Source of the DNA: Bacteroidales bacterium
GTDB lineage: Bacteria; Bacteroidota; Bacteroidia; Bacteroidales; UBA932
DNA: 64,000 nt
Direction of reading: 5' to 3'
NCBI GenBank assembly: GCA_017557535.1
Contig: JAFYYM010000079.1
Location: forward strand, 124,001-188,000
The number at the start of each line of letters is the position of its first letter. Within the stretch, counting starts at the first letter, position 1. The position numbers and the translations under genes are program-made. Below, piece after piece: positions 16,564-25,876 of this stretch. Below the pieces are notes generated by a model, which saw only the letters and a program-made list of their open reading frames with translations, had not been told where the DNA came from and did no database searches.

Positions 16564-18117
16564 TCAGAAGCCCCTTCCGTGCTTCATCCAGAGATCTTCC
16601 TCAAGTTTCTTCCATAGGTCGGCTGCCGCCTTGTAAATCTTGGCGGTGTAGGCATTGAGGTTCTCCTTTGACGGATTCTTCTCAATCTCTGGAAGTCCCT
16701 CGAAACCAAGATCTTCAATGGTCTGAACATCTTTATAAACCCTCTCCTTGTTAGTCTGCCATGCGACTGTCGCGAGACGGTTTGGCCGACGGAAAGTCCA
16801 TAAAGCCCCTTCGGGAACATAGCGACGCATGCCGCAAGTGTCGAAAGCGGCGGGAAGCTCCGTGGTTCCACTGAATATAGGGAAACGAGGGCTCTCCCCA
16901 GGATTGTCAAGAGCATACCAGCAGATGCCTCCAACCTCGTCAGGCAACCAACTCCTGGCCTGGATCACAGTAGAGTGAGAGCACCATGCGACAGCTATGG
17001 TACGAGAGAATTCGACCGCTCCGGGAGCGACTCCGTTAATCATGTTGCGGGTGTCTGTAGTGAGCCACGGGTTGGCCACAGGGCTGACTTTCTTTGTGGC
17101 GGGCTGTCCGTCCTTGGCAGGAACTTCCACTAGAAGATTCTTGGTCATGTCGAACTGAAGGCCCTCATAGGTTCCGCGCAGAATCTCCATGACCCTCCGA
17201 ACATCAACCTTATCGTCAGGCTTGACTGAGAAAGGAAGTTCAGGGGCATCATAGGAAAGATTCAGCGATGGCGCCAAGGTGTTGAATATCACATATTCAC
17301 GTTCCTTAAAATTCTTTCCGTCGCCATAGGAGCTATGGTAGGCCTTCCAGAACACGAATTCTCCCTCGCCGTCCCAAAGACCATATTCCTTAGCGACAGA
17401 CTCAACGTTGTCGGACGCCATGAAATAGTCTTTGTTCTTCCGGTCGATGCGGCCTATCCGGGGAATATTGGCGGAGACGGCCACCTCATCGTCAGGCACC
17501 CTTTGGGCGGCCCAAACGGCACCTGTTTTCCCACGGCCGCAGCCGAGGATCTCAAAGAACCAGGCTTCCTTCTTATCAATCACCGTGATGCACTCTCCAC
17601 CGTCGGCATAGCCATATTTCTCGGCAAGCTCGCCCATCATCTTGACAGCGTCACGAGCATTATCGCAACGCTGGAGAGCTATCCTCTGAAGCTCCTCAAT
17701 CAAGAACATAGAGCTCCCGTTGCGAAGGGTGTCCGGACCGGAGAAGGTCGTCTCTCCCATGGCTACCTGCTTCTCGTTCAGGCAAGGATAGGCTGTGTTG
17801 AGATAAGCGAAGGTGTGACGTGCCTGAGGAATCTGTCCGGCATAACGAACCCCCGTGGTGTCGCCTTTGAAGGCTGTCTTACGGGTGTTCTTGTAGATGT
17901 CCATCATTGTTTTCCGACCATAGTCGGCCGCCGGCTCAACGGTAATCCATGTACGGGAGACTCCGTCACAAGTGTGCGAGGTGATAACGGAGCCGTCGGC
18001 GGACGCCAGACGCCCGACAACCATGCTGGTACACTCGTCCTTTGAATACTCATCATCCTGCCCCCAGGCGCAGACAACAAGAGTCAACGCTGATAACAGC
18101 GTGAATAATTTTCTCAT
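16564..18117 (-). CDS. secreted C69-family dipeptidase
   Basis: A 517-residue Ntn-hydrolase-type peptidase with a signal peptide ending near VCAWGQ. The conserved DECTSMVVGRLASADGSV segment holds the cysteine expected to become the N-terminal nucleophile. Further family blocks are ERDGKNFKEREYV-like and TIAVAWCSHSTVIQARSWLPD. C69 enzymes release dipeptides. It starts 6 bases after the end of the S41 protease gene, so the two are co-transcribed. Its stop abuts the stop of the opposite-strand lipoprotein gene with no bases between. Confidence 0.85.
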   Translation of the reverse strand: MRKLFTLLSALTLVVCAWGQDDEYSKDECTSMVVGRLASADGSVITSHTCDGVSRTWITVEPAADYGRKTMMDIYKNTRKTAFKGDTTGVRYAGQIPQARHTFAYLNTAYPCLNEKQVAMGETTFSGPDTLRNGSSMFLIEELQRIALQRCDNARDAVKMMGELAEKYGYADGGECITVIDKKEAWFFEILGCGRGKTGAVWAAQRVPDDEVAVSANIPRIGRIDRKNKDYFMASDNVESVAKEYGLWDGEGEFVFWKAYHSSYGDGKNFKEREYVIFNTLAPSLNLSYDAPELPFSVKPDDKVDVRRVMEILRGTYEGLQFDMTKNLLVEVPAKDGQPATKKVSPVANPWLTTDTRNMINGVAPGAVEFSRTIAVAWCSHSTVIQARSWLPDEVGGICWYALDNPGESPRFPIFSGTTELPAAFDTCGMRRYVPEGALWTFRRPNRLATVAWQTNKERVYKDVQTIEDLGFEGLPEIEKNPSKENLNAYTAKIYKAAADLWKKLEEDLWMKHGRGF

Positions 18118-18123
18118 GATTAA

Positions 18124-19995
18124 TTATTTAACCTTTGCTTTAACCAACTGGCCAACCTTCTCGATGTCGTAGAAACCCTTATAGTTCTTGACGGTCATCT
18201 TTGTGTCATTAGGACCTGCGATCTCAACCATATTGTCATTGGCGATCGGGATGTCAGGGGTGATACCGGAGTCTATATTAACTCCGTCAAGCGTGTTGAG
18301 CCTCGAACGGAAGGAAGATATCTGGAAACAGAACCCGTCAGCGGTACACATCGCCTGAATAGCGCAGCTTCCGCCTCCGGAAGTCTCTCCAATCACGGGG
18401 ATACCAGCATCCTTAAGCATTGAAGGAAAGAGGTTTCCGCAAGAGAATGACACATCGGATGTGAGAACAGCGAAGTTGAGATCATATTTGACATCCTTGT
18501 CCTTTTTGTCAAACACGCCATCGAAGTTACGGTCCACCTCATAATCGACTATAGACCTCTGCCCTGTGAGCGGATTGTCATAGCTAAGATAACTCTTGTT
18601 CATAATCAGAGATGTCATGGCCATGACTATATCAGCGGATCCGCCGCCGTTGGCGGTAATGTCAACGATGAAGTTCTCAACCCCGGGGTCAGCCTCAGCC
18701 TTGTTAAGGGCGTCAAGGAATATGACCATGGAGTCGCCCTTGTTATCGTCGATATTAGGCTTCGGACCTTTTCCGGCATAATAGGCATTCCAAGCATCCT
18801 CTGCCCTAGTATTGAAGGAGTTGAACACACAGACCGCTGTGTTGCCTCTCTTGATGTAGGTGTCCTGGGTACCATAGCACTCGGGACGCTGCTGGCGGAC
18901 AGCCATAACCTCCAGATAGCGGCCTCCCATAGAGGCTCGTCCATTCTGGATCGCTTCCATGACCTCCTTGTGTTTTTCCTGAAGACCGCGCACCTCAGAG
19001 ACAAGGTCTTCATACTGTGAGCGATCTCTGCCCATTGCCGAGGATATGTCCATTGAAGTATGGCCGTCGTAATAAAGCGCGTTCAACCCGCTCATACCCA
19101 CAAAATACTCGGCCAAATCTGTTGATTTGAGGAGTTTCTTGATGACAGGACCAGCGGCGAGATCTTCCTCAAGCGTCCTGTCCATACCCTTTGTCTTCAA
19201 GGATTCATCGAGCGCCACACGGCCCGGATGGCCGTAGAAATGGTCCATGGCGAAACATAGCTCCTTGTATGCGAACTCAGCCATAGACTTCGAGCGTGTC
19301 TTCTTCGAGAGAAGTACCTTGTTGTAGTCGGGATCGATTCTGGCGAGACTTACCTCATTGACAGAGGTGTTGGCGACCACCTTCTCTCCGTTGAAACCGG
19401 CGTGATGGTAGAAAAGGTCTGAATAAATGTCAGCCAGAGTAGCGAAGGGGAAATACACCGCTCCCTTTCCGTCAGCATGGATATCAATGCCGTATTTGGC
19501 GAAATCCAACGTGACTGTGCTGGAAGATGGGATGTTTTTTATGCTCTTGTAACGCACGAATGGCATGCCGTCGTAATAGACATTAGCCATTCCGGGTTGT
19601 AGAAGGCCCATCATGTTCGTGAACTCATTGAAATCAGAGGATACGAAAACATCCTTATTGACATTCACGACAGCTTTGGCTCCTGCGTTGTCAAGGGTAT
19701 ATTCACCGACACCCGTATGTGTCACGACCATGGTCGAACCAGGCAGCACAATCGACTGGAAATCAGCCGCTGATATATAAGCGACATCGGGGAGGTCGTT
19801 GTAGAAACGCAGCGTGACCTGGCCGTCAGGAGCGACCTTGGTCACGACAGGTACAGTCTGTTCTGTGAAAGCGCCGCCATCAGGCTGGTCATCAGCGACC
19901 GCGCGCCTGGTTGAGACAGTCTTGGGACCGCAAGATGCGAGAATCGTCAGGACTGCCAAGGTGGGGAAAAGTAAAGTTCTGTTTATCATGATCAT
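18124..19995 (-). CDS. S41-family serine protease lipoprotein
   Basis: A 623-residue protein with a lipobox (LTILASCGPK, Cys near residue 22). The C-terminal third is a tail-specific-protease domain: FIVDITANGGGSADIV, AVLTSDVSFSCGNLFPSML with the likely catalytic serine, and IPVIGETSGGGSCAIQ. The N-terminal part is a large unrecognised domain with little PDZ likeness. It is likely a periplasmic or surface-anchored protease paired with the C69 dipeptidase. An alternative ATG lies at 19989. Confidence 0.85.
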   Translation of the reverse strand: MIMINRTLLFPTLAVLTILASCGPKTVSTRRAVADDQPDGGAFTEQTVPVVTKVAPDGQVTLRFYNDLPDVAYISAADFQSIVLPGSTMVVTHTGVGEYTLDNAGAKAVVNVNKDVFVSSDFNEFTNMMGLLQPGMANVYYDGMPFVRYKSIKNIPSSSTVTLDFAKYGIDIHADGKGAVYFPFATLADIYSDLFYHHAGFNGEKVVANTSVNEVSLARIDPDYNKVLLSKKTRSKSMAEFAYKELCFAMDHFYGHPGRVALDESLKTKGMDRTLEEDLAAGPVIKKLLKSTDLAEYFVGMSGLNALYYDGHTSMDISSAMGRDRSQYEDLVSEVRGLQEKHKEVMEAIQNGRASMGGRYLEVMAVRQQRPECYGTQDTYIKRGNTAVCVFNSFNTRAEDAWNAYYAGKGPKPNIDDNKGDSMVIFLDALNKAEADPGVENFIVDITANGGGSADIVMAMTSLIMNKSYLSYDNPLTGQRSIVDYEVDRNFDGVFDKKDKDVKYDLNFAVLTSDVSFSCGNLFPSMLKDAGIPVIGETSGGGSCAIQAMCTADGFCFQISSFRSRLNTLDGVNIDSGITPDIPIANDNMVEIAGPNDTKMTVKNYKGFYDIEKVGQLVKAKVK

Positions 19996-20020
19996 TATAC
20001 TTAGAATTCAGACGAACTCT

Positions 20021-20028
20021 CAAATATA
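20021..20028 (-). promoter_or_regulatory. -7 element of the S41/C69 operon
   Basis: The minus strand reads TATATTTG, an exact TAnnTTTG match 25 bases upstream of ATG 19995. It lies just downstream of the tolC-like stop, so this operon has its own promoter separate from the efflux operon. Confidence 0.6.
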
Positions 20029-20039
20029 ATGATGATTTT

Positions 20040-21362
20040 TCAGAACTCCAGCGGACGTCCGCGGTAGAAGTCGAGTAGTTTGGCGGAGTAAAGGTATTCG
20101 TAGCGGGAGCGGACCAGATCGGACTCGGACCGGAGATATGCGTCTCTGGACTCATTGAACTCCGTGATGTTGGCCTTCCCGTTCTCATATTTCGCCATCA
20201 CAAGCTCGAAAGACTCTTTGGCGCTATCCCTAGCCTGATCGCTTGAGCGATATTTCTCCGAAGCCGCCACGGCGTTGTAGTAAGCCTGCTGGATTTCCTT
20301 GTAAAGGGTCTTCTTGGTGTTCTCAAGCTGAAGCATCTGATTTGTCCTTGACAATTCCGCCGCGCGCACCTGGTTTCTGGTCTGGAATCCGGTGAAAATC
20401 GGCACGCTGAGCGAAAGCCCGAGGTACTGGCTGAAATTGTGCTTGATTTGTTCCATAAAAGCGGCTGACGGGGCGGCGCTCATTGTGTAGTAATTGGTCC
20501 CGATTCCTCCATTAGCGCTTATTGACGGAAGAAATGCCCCCTTTGCGCTCTTAATGGAAAACTCAGTGGCATCCAACCGGAACATCTCCGCCTTTATCGC
20601 CGGCTTATTCTCTATGGCTTCGGCATATATATCCTCCGGATTCCCAAGAAGTATGCCCTCAATGGGAACAGCGGGACGCACTATGCTGAATCCCTCAGGA
20701 TTAGGTAGTTCCAGAAGCTGAGACAAGTCCAGCAAGGATAAGTTGAGATTGTTTCTGGCCTGGGTGGCGGACAGTCGGCTTTGCCCCAAGGCGGCTTTCT
20801 GCTGCGCAACCTGAGCCGGGGAAGCCTTTCCGTTCTCAAGCATCGAGGAGAGACGCTCAACCTGCAGGGAATCTATCACGACCTGATTCAGCGCCACATC
20901 CAGCAATTCCATGTTATAAAGGATTTGGACATAGGCCTGCGCCACGGCAACGCTCATGTCCTGCCTGGCCTTCTCCAAATCAGCCGTGGAAGCCTTGAGA
21001 TCCAACTCGCTCTCCTTGATGCTGTTGTTGATCCTGGATCCCTGGAAGATCGGGACGGCCGTTCCAAGGGAGAATCCGGTGCTGGTCGTGTTGGTATTGG
21101 AATAGGTGTTATCCGCGGTGAGTCCACGACCGAATGAGAAGTTCTCGCTGGCACTGCCGCTGACCTGCGGCAGACGGCTTCCTTTAGCCGTCTCAAGCCT
21201 AAGCTCCTGTTGTTTTACCTGAAGCTCCTTCTGCTTGAGAGTTATGTTGTTTTCCTGGGCGTGACGAACACATTCAGCAAGAGTCCAAGGGCCGCTATGG
21301 GTCTGGCCGAAAGCGGCCCCGGACATCAAAATAACGGTTATGGGTAAAAAAAGGTTTCTCAT
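20040..21362 (-). CDS. TolC-family outer-membrane efflux channel
   Basis: A 440-residue OEP-family protein with a signal peptide (GAAFGQ) and two long coiled-coil repeats (ENNITLKQKELQVKQQELRLE and LQLENTKKTLYKEIQQAYYN). It forms the outer-membrane channel of a tripartite exporter. Last gene of the five-gene efflux operon; its ATG overlaps the adaptor stop by one base. Confidence 0.93.
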   Translation of the reverse strand: MRNLFLPITVILMSGAAFGQTHSGPWTLAECVRHAQENNITLKQKELQVKQQELRLETAKGSRLPQVSGSASENFSFGRGLTADNTYSNTNTTSTGFSLGTAVPIFQGSRINNSIKESELDLKASTADLEKARQDMSVAVAQAYVQILYNMELLDVALNQVVIDSLQVERLSSMLENGKASPAQVAQQKAALGQSRLSATQARNNLNLSLLDLSQLLELPNPEGFSIVRPAVPIEGILLGNPEDIYAEAIENKPAIKAEMFRLDATEFSIKSAKGAFLPSISANGGIGTNYYTMSAAPSAAFMEQIKHNFSQYLGLSLSVPIFTGFQTRNQVRAAELSRTNQMLQLENTKKTLYKEIQQAYYNAVAASEKYRSSDQARDSAKESFELVMAKYENGKANITEFNESRDAYLRSESDLVRSRYEYLYSAKLLDFYRGRPLEF

Positions 21363-22456
21363 TACTTCTTCTCGATTATCTGGTTGCCGCGAACTTTATC
21401 GCCCTCCTTGAGGCCGGACTTTATCTCGATGTTGATGCCATCTGAAAGACCGGTGACAACGGAAGTCTTGTCATATTTCTTCTCTCCCTTAACAAGGTAG
21501 ACGAACGTGGAATCGCCCTCGAAGGCCAGTGCGCTCTCCGGAATTGAAAGTACGCCGTCAGCGCTTTCCAACTGGATCTCGGCATTGGCGCTGTAACCGG
21601 AACGCACGGTGATACTGTCCGGAACCGTGACGGCGGCCTTGATCTCAAACTCGTTGGTCCCGTTCTTCTCCTGCGCTTTCGGGGATATAAACTCCATCAC
21701 CGCGTCGAAGGTCACATTTTTCAAGGCTCCGACGGAGATTTTCATCGGAACTCCCTCCTGTACCCGGCCGACTTCAGTCTCGTCAATGAAGCCGTCGAAT
21801 ATCAAGTCTCCCATATTGGCCACAGTGGCGATGGTAGTGCCATCGTTGAAGGTATTGCTCTGGGTAACGGAGTTTCCAACCTTCACGGGAATATCCAAAA
21901 TCAGTCCGGAAATAGTTGACCTGATGAGAGTTGAGCTTGATCTGGCATTGCTCTTCGAGACTCCGTCCCTGACTACCTCGAGGGTCTCGATAGCGGCGGC
22001 TTTCTCTTCCTTGGCCTGGGCAAGGGCCTGTTTTACCTGGTCATATTCCTCCGCGCTCACAAGGTTCTTGTCGAAGAGAGCCTTCTCCCTGTCGTAGTTT
22101 GTCTGGGCCTGCTTGAGGTTGATATCCGCAAGTCGCACCCTAGATTGGGCAGAGCTCAAGGAACTCATCTCCGGAATAACCTTGACTTTGGCGATGATTT
22201 CACCCTCCGCGACATTCTCGCCGGCTTCCTTGTAAAGCTCGGAAATGATTCCGCTTATCTGGGGCTTGATGTTGACCTCGTCGCGGGGGATGATCTTGCC
22301 AGTCACGACGGATGTCTTGCGGATGTCCTTCACAGAGACTTCCAGATGTTCATACTTAACCTCCTTAGGACGGGAATTCTTCCAGAGGACCACGAAGGTG
22401 CCGATGAATACCAGGGCTACCAACGCAAGGATGATGTACTTAAGGTTCTTTTTCAT
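21362..22456 (-). CDS. MacA-like periplasmic adaptor (membrane fusion protein)
   Basis: A 364-residue HlyD/MacA-type adaptor with one N-terminal membrane anchor. The lipoyl half-motif VNIKPQISGIISELYKEAGE is followed by a coiled coil (residues about 100-160) and beta-barrel domains. It links the inner-membrane ABC permeases to the TolC-like channel. It lies 16 bases downstream of a permease gene. Confidence 0.93.
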   Translation of the reverse strand: MKKNLKYIILALVALVFIGTFVVLWKNSRPKEVKYEHLEVSVKDIRKTSVVTGKIIPRDEVNIKPQISGIISELYKEAGENVAEGEIIAKVKVIPEMSSLSSAQSRVRLADINLKQAQTNYDREKALFDKNLVSAEEYDQVKQALAQAKEEKAAAIETLEVVRDGVSKSNARSSSTLIRSTISGLILDIPVKVGNSVTQSNTFNDGTTIATVANMGDLIFDGFIDETEVGRVQEGVPMKISVGALKNVTFDAVMEFISPKAQEKNGTNEFEIKAAVTVPDSITVRSGYSANAEIQLESADGVLSIPESALAFEGDSTFVYLVKGEKKYDKTSVVTGLSDGINIEIKSGLKEGDKVRGNQIIEKK

Positions 22457-22472
22457 ATCTGTTTGTTTTTTA

Positions 22473-23723
22473 TTATTCGTCTCTCATCGCATCAACGGGT
22501 TTGATGTTCATCGCCCGGAGGGCAGGGGCCAGGCCGGCCAGAACACCCAGCACGACCAGGAGCATCAGAACCGCTATACCTGTCCAGAATCCGATCTGGA
22601 ATGACACGGGATTATTGATATCTGGCAGGCTCGAAACTATGTTGCCGGCCCCCCAGAGGATGAACACGGCGAACAGGATTCCGAACATGCCTGCCAGGAT
22701 AGTAAGCCCGATGCTCTCGGTTATGATCTGGGAAAGGATCATCTTCGGAGTGGCGCCGATGGCGCGGCGGATACCGATTTCGGTGGTCCGTTCCTTGACG
22801 GTGACCATCATGATGTTGGAAACACCTATGGCTCCGGCCAGGAGGGTTCCCAGACCTACCAGGATCACAAGGATGTTCACCCCTTTGAAGAGGTTGTCCA
22901 CTATCTTGAATATCTTCTGGGTGTCGAGCATCATAATTGCCGGCTTGTCGTCCGGGGCTATGGAATGACGCCTGGAAAGCAGGCCGCGGACCTTGTACTG
23001 TGAGACATCTGAATCAGCTCCCTCTTTCAAAGTCATGCAGATTATGTCGAAACGTCCTCCCCGGTTATTCATCTTGTCCATTAGCGGATAAGGGATCACC
23101 ACGCTCTGGTCGGGCTGCCCGTTGATGTTTATTCCTCCGTTCCTGTTGTCCACACCGATGACCTGGAAATAGGAACCCTTGACATTTATGTATTCGCCGG
23201 TAGGGTCTTCCCCGTCCGGGAAAAGATTGGACCAGACCTGCTTCCCTATCACGCAGACTTTCCTTTCCTGAGAGCAATCCACCTCGTTGATCCATCTGCC
23301 GTAAAGCAGTTGTGGCGACTCCACTCCTGCATATTCATAGGTCAGGCCCTTGACGATACCGTTGTAGGAGTTGTCCTTGTAGGTCATGGTTCCTCCCCAG
23401 TCGGCATCCATCATGGTGACTATGTCGGTTTCCGGGACAAGGGTCTTGATAGCCTCGATGTCTTTTGTGTCAAGATACCAGGTTCTGTCCCTCTTGAAGC
23501 CCCCGTAGGGTTTTGAGGTCGGTGCGGCTCCGACAATCACCGCATTCGAAGTGAACCCCTCGAAATTCTGGTTGAGTATCTTCTTCAGGCCGTCACCTCC
23601 ACCGAGCATCAGGAGCAGCATGAAAATGCCCCAGAATATTCCGAAGCCTGTCAGGAGGGTCCTGCTTCGGTTGCGGGACAGGGTGTCGATGATTTCCTTA
23701 TATCTGTCTATATCGAATTTCAT
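22473..23723 (-). CDS. MacB-type ABC transporter permease (second of pair)
   Basis: A 416-residue protein with one N-terminal membrane segment, a large periplasmic MacB_PCD domain and three C-terminal FtsX-type segments. The block GVSNIMMVTVKERTTEIGIR is the classic MacB/FtsX signature before the last helices. It follows the other permease by 3 bases. The likely form is a heterodimer with the upstream permease. Confidence 0.93.
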   Translation of the reverse strand: MKFDIDRYKEIIDTLSRNRSRTLLTGFGIFWGIFMLLLMLGGGDGLKKILNQNFEGFTSNAVIVGAAPTSKPYGGFKRDRTWYLDTKDIEAIKTLVPETDIVTMMDADWGGTMTYKDNSYNGIVKGLTYEYAGVESPQLLYGRWINEVDCSQERKVCVIGKQVWSNLFPDGEDPTGEYINVKGSYFQVIGVDNRNGGININGQPDQSVVIPYPLMDKMNNRGGRFDIICMTLKEGADSDVSQYKVRGLLSRRHSIAPDDKPAIMMLDTQKIFKIVDNLFKGVNILVILVGLGTLLAGAIGVSNIMMVTVKERTTEIGIRRAIGATPKMILSQIITESIGLTILAGMFGILFAVFILWGAGNIVSSLPDINNPVSFQIGFWTGIAVLMLLVVLGVLAGLAPALRAMNIKPVDAMRDE

Positions 23724-23726
23724 GGC

Positions 23727-24989
23727 TTATTTCTCCGCTCTTAACGCCTCTATCGGACGCACCTTCGCACCTTTCCAGGCCGGGATTATGCCGGCTATGG
23801 TTCCTGCCACGATCAGCAGCAGAGTCGCTTCCAGGGCAACGTCGAAACCCACTCCAATGTTCTTGAATACGTACAGCTGCATGATTCCCATATCCATGGG
23901 ATGGGACCCGATGGTCTTGTCCAGGAAGTAATCCGCGGCCATGCCGACTACCATTCCTATGTAGCCGAAGAAAGCAGTGATGATGACGCTTTCGACCACT
24001 ATAAGCTTCATTATGGATATCGGCTTGGCACCCAGGGCCTTACGTATTCCGAACTCATGGATCCTCTCCTTTACGGTGATGAGCATTATGTTGGACACGC
24101 CCACAATTCCGCTCAGAAGGGTGAGGAATCCCAGGATCCAGAGGGCCAGGCGCATTATCCGCATAGCCTTGCTCATCTGCTGGTTGCCTATGTAGTAGTT
24201 GCGCATGTAGGTCGTCCTGGTGTCTTCCGGATCGAATCCATGGAAGGTGTTCATCGCTCTCTTATAGGCATTCTCGAATTCCTCGTTGGCTTCCTTCGTC
24301 TGGAGGTCGTGGAATTCCAGGGTAATCCTGTTGAGCCAGGCGCCTTCCGTGCGCATGGTCCTCGCGGTGGTGTATGGAATATATGAATCGTGGCCCCAGG
24401 ACTGCTCCTCGGCCTCGTTTATTCCCACGACCTTGAAAGGAATATTCCCGACATTGATGTACTTACCTAACAGCTTGGAATAGTCCTTGTCATCCCCAAG
24501 CAACTGCGAAGCGGCATCGTCGTCAATCACTATGTGCTTGCTGTTGTCCTTAAGGTCGCTCTGGTTGATGAACCTTCCCGTCACGATCCTGACCCTCCAC
24601 GAATCCTTTATCATGGGATCGACCCCGAAAACCTCCGAGGACAAGGCCTCTTTGCCATAACTGATCGTGTCCGAGAATTCCAGGCTGCCGAAAGCCCTGT
24701 CTATCTTCTCGCTGAACTGGTCGGAAAAAGCGATGTCCCTTTCGTTGAACCGCATCCTCGCCCCTTCTTTGATGCCGTTGTAAGGTTTGCTGGACACCCC
24801 GGGATAAACGGCGATTATGTTCTGCACCGTGTCGTTGGCATTGTTCATCAATGCATTCATCAGTCCGTTTCCGGTGCCGATCAGCACTATGATTATGATG
24901 ATGCCCCAACTGACCGCAAACCCGGTGAGGGTCGTGCGCAGCTTGTTCTGCCGGAGCGTGCTCCATATTTCGGAAAAAAGATCCAGCAT
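23727..24989 (-). CDS. MacB-type ABC transporter permease (first of pair)
   Basis: A 420-residue paralogue of the next gene with the same layout: N-terminal helix (LTGFAVSWGIIIIIVL), MacB periplasmic domain, and C-terminal helices with GVSNIMLITVKERIHEFGIR. The pair has diverged well beyond simple duplication, which suggests separate roles in a heterodimer. Substrate is unknown; MacAB-type exporters move peptides, lipoproteins or macrolides. Confidence 0.93.
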   Translation of the reverse strand: MLDLFSEIWSTLRQNKLRTTLTGFAVSWGIIIIIVLIGTGNGLMNALMNNANDTVQNIIAVYPGVSSKPYNGIKEGARMRFNERDIAFSDQFSEKIDRAFGSLEFSDTISYGKEALSSEVFGVDPMIKDSWRVRIVTGRFINQSDLKDNSKHIVIDDDAASQLLGDDKDYSKLLGKYINVGNIPFKVVGINEAEEQSWGHDSYIPYTTARTMRTEGAWLNRITLEFHDLQTKEANEEFENAYKRAMNTFHGFDPEDTRTTYMRNYYIGNQQMSKAMRIMRLALWILGFLTLLSGIVGVSNIMLITVKERIHEFGIRKALGAKPISIMKLIVVESVIITAFFGYIGMVVGMAADYFLDKTIGSHPMDMGIMQLYVFKNIGVGFDVALEATLLLIVAGTIAGIIPAWKGAKVRPIEALRAEK

Positions 24990-24998
24990 GGCATCTTC

Positions 24999-25721
24999 CT
25001 ATTTCAATGTCCCGTCGCTTCCGAACCTGACCGAATTATGTGCCTGGTTCTCCTCTATCTCGCCGATAATACCGTCTTTGATGTGGATTATCCTGTTGGT
25101 GTAGTTGGCGACTCCGCTCTCGTGGGTAACGACTATTATGGTAAGCTTATCCCTTTCGTTGAGTTCCTTTAGAAGCTCCATGATCTCGACCGAAGTCTTG
25201 GAATCGAGGGCTCCGGTGGGCTCGTCGGCAAGGATGATGTCAGGTTTTGTCACAAGGGCTCTTGCTATGGCAACCCTCTGTTTCTGGCCTCCTGACATCT
25301 CGTTGGGATAATGTCCGGACCAATCCTTAAGTCCCAGGCGCTCAATGTATTCCATCGCCATATCATGACGTTTGTGGCGGCTTACGCCTTGATAGAAGAG
25401 AGGAAGCTCCACGTTCTCGACAGCGGTCTTGAAGCCTATCAGATTATATGACTGGAATATGAAGCCGATCATCTTGTTCCTGTACTCGGCGGCCTTCGCC
25501 TCTGTGAGGTCCCAGATCAGCTTCCCGTTTATCCTGTATTCTCCGGAATCATAATTGTCCAGGATTCCGAGGATATTCAGCAGAGTGGACTTCCCGGATC
25601 CCGAAGCTCCCATGATTGACACGAACTCGCCTCGCTCGATTTCCAGGTTGATACCCTTGAGAACGTGCAGCGGCTGCGCTCCGAAATATGTCTTGTTGAC
25701 GTCTTTAAGCTCTATCAGCAT
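24999..25721 (-). CDS. ABC transporter ATPase (MacB/LolD type)
   Basis: A 240-residue ATPase with Walker A GASGSGKSTLLNIL, signature MSGGQKQRVAIARAL and Walker B DIILADEPTGALDS. It powers the two FtsX-type permeases encoded next. First gene of the operon ATPase-permease-permease-adaptor-TolC; a stretch of 155 bases upstream holds the promoter. Confidence 0.95.
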   Translation of the reverse strand: MLIELKDVNKTYFGAQPLHVLKGINLEIERGEFVSIMGASGSGKSTLLNILGILDNYDSGEYRINGKLIWDLTEAKAAEYRNKMIGFIFQSYNLIGFKTAVENVELPLFYQGVSRHKRHDMAMEYIERLGLKDWSGHYPNEMSGGQKQRVAIARALVTKPDIILADEPTGALDSKTSVEIMELLKELNERDKLTIIVVTHESGVANYTNRIIHIKDGIIGEIEENQAHNSVRFGSDGTLK

Positions 25722-25768
25722 ACGTTTGTTCGTTTCGTTGTGTTGTGTATTATTAAACTAATACACTG

Positions 25769-25799
25769 CAAAGGTATATATATTTTTTATATTCGCAAC
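25769..25799 (-). promoter_or_regulatory. promoter of the efflux operon
   Basis: On the minus strand, TACCTTTG (25776-25769) matches TAnnTTTG, and GTTG (25799-25796) lies 19 bases upstream as a -33 element. The rest of the 25722-25876 gap is AT-rich and shows nothing else. Confidence 0.65.
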
Positions 25800-25876
25800 A
25801 CTTTTTTTACAAAAATCGTCCCCTTGCCTATAATAAGACGAAGAGAACGATTATTTGTGACAGATAAAGATGATTG

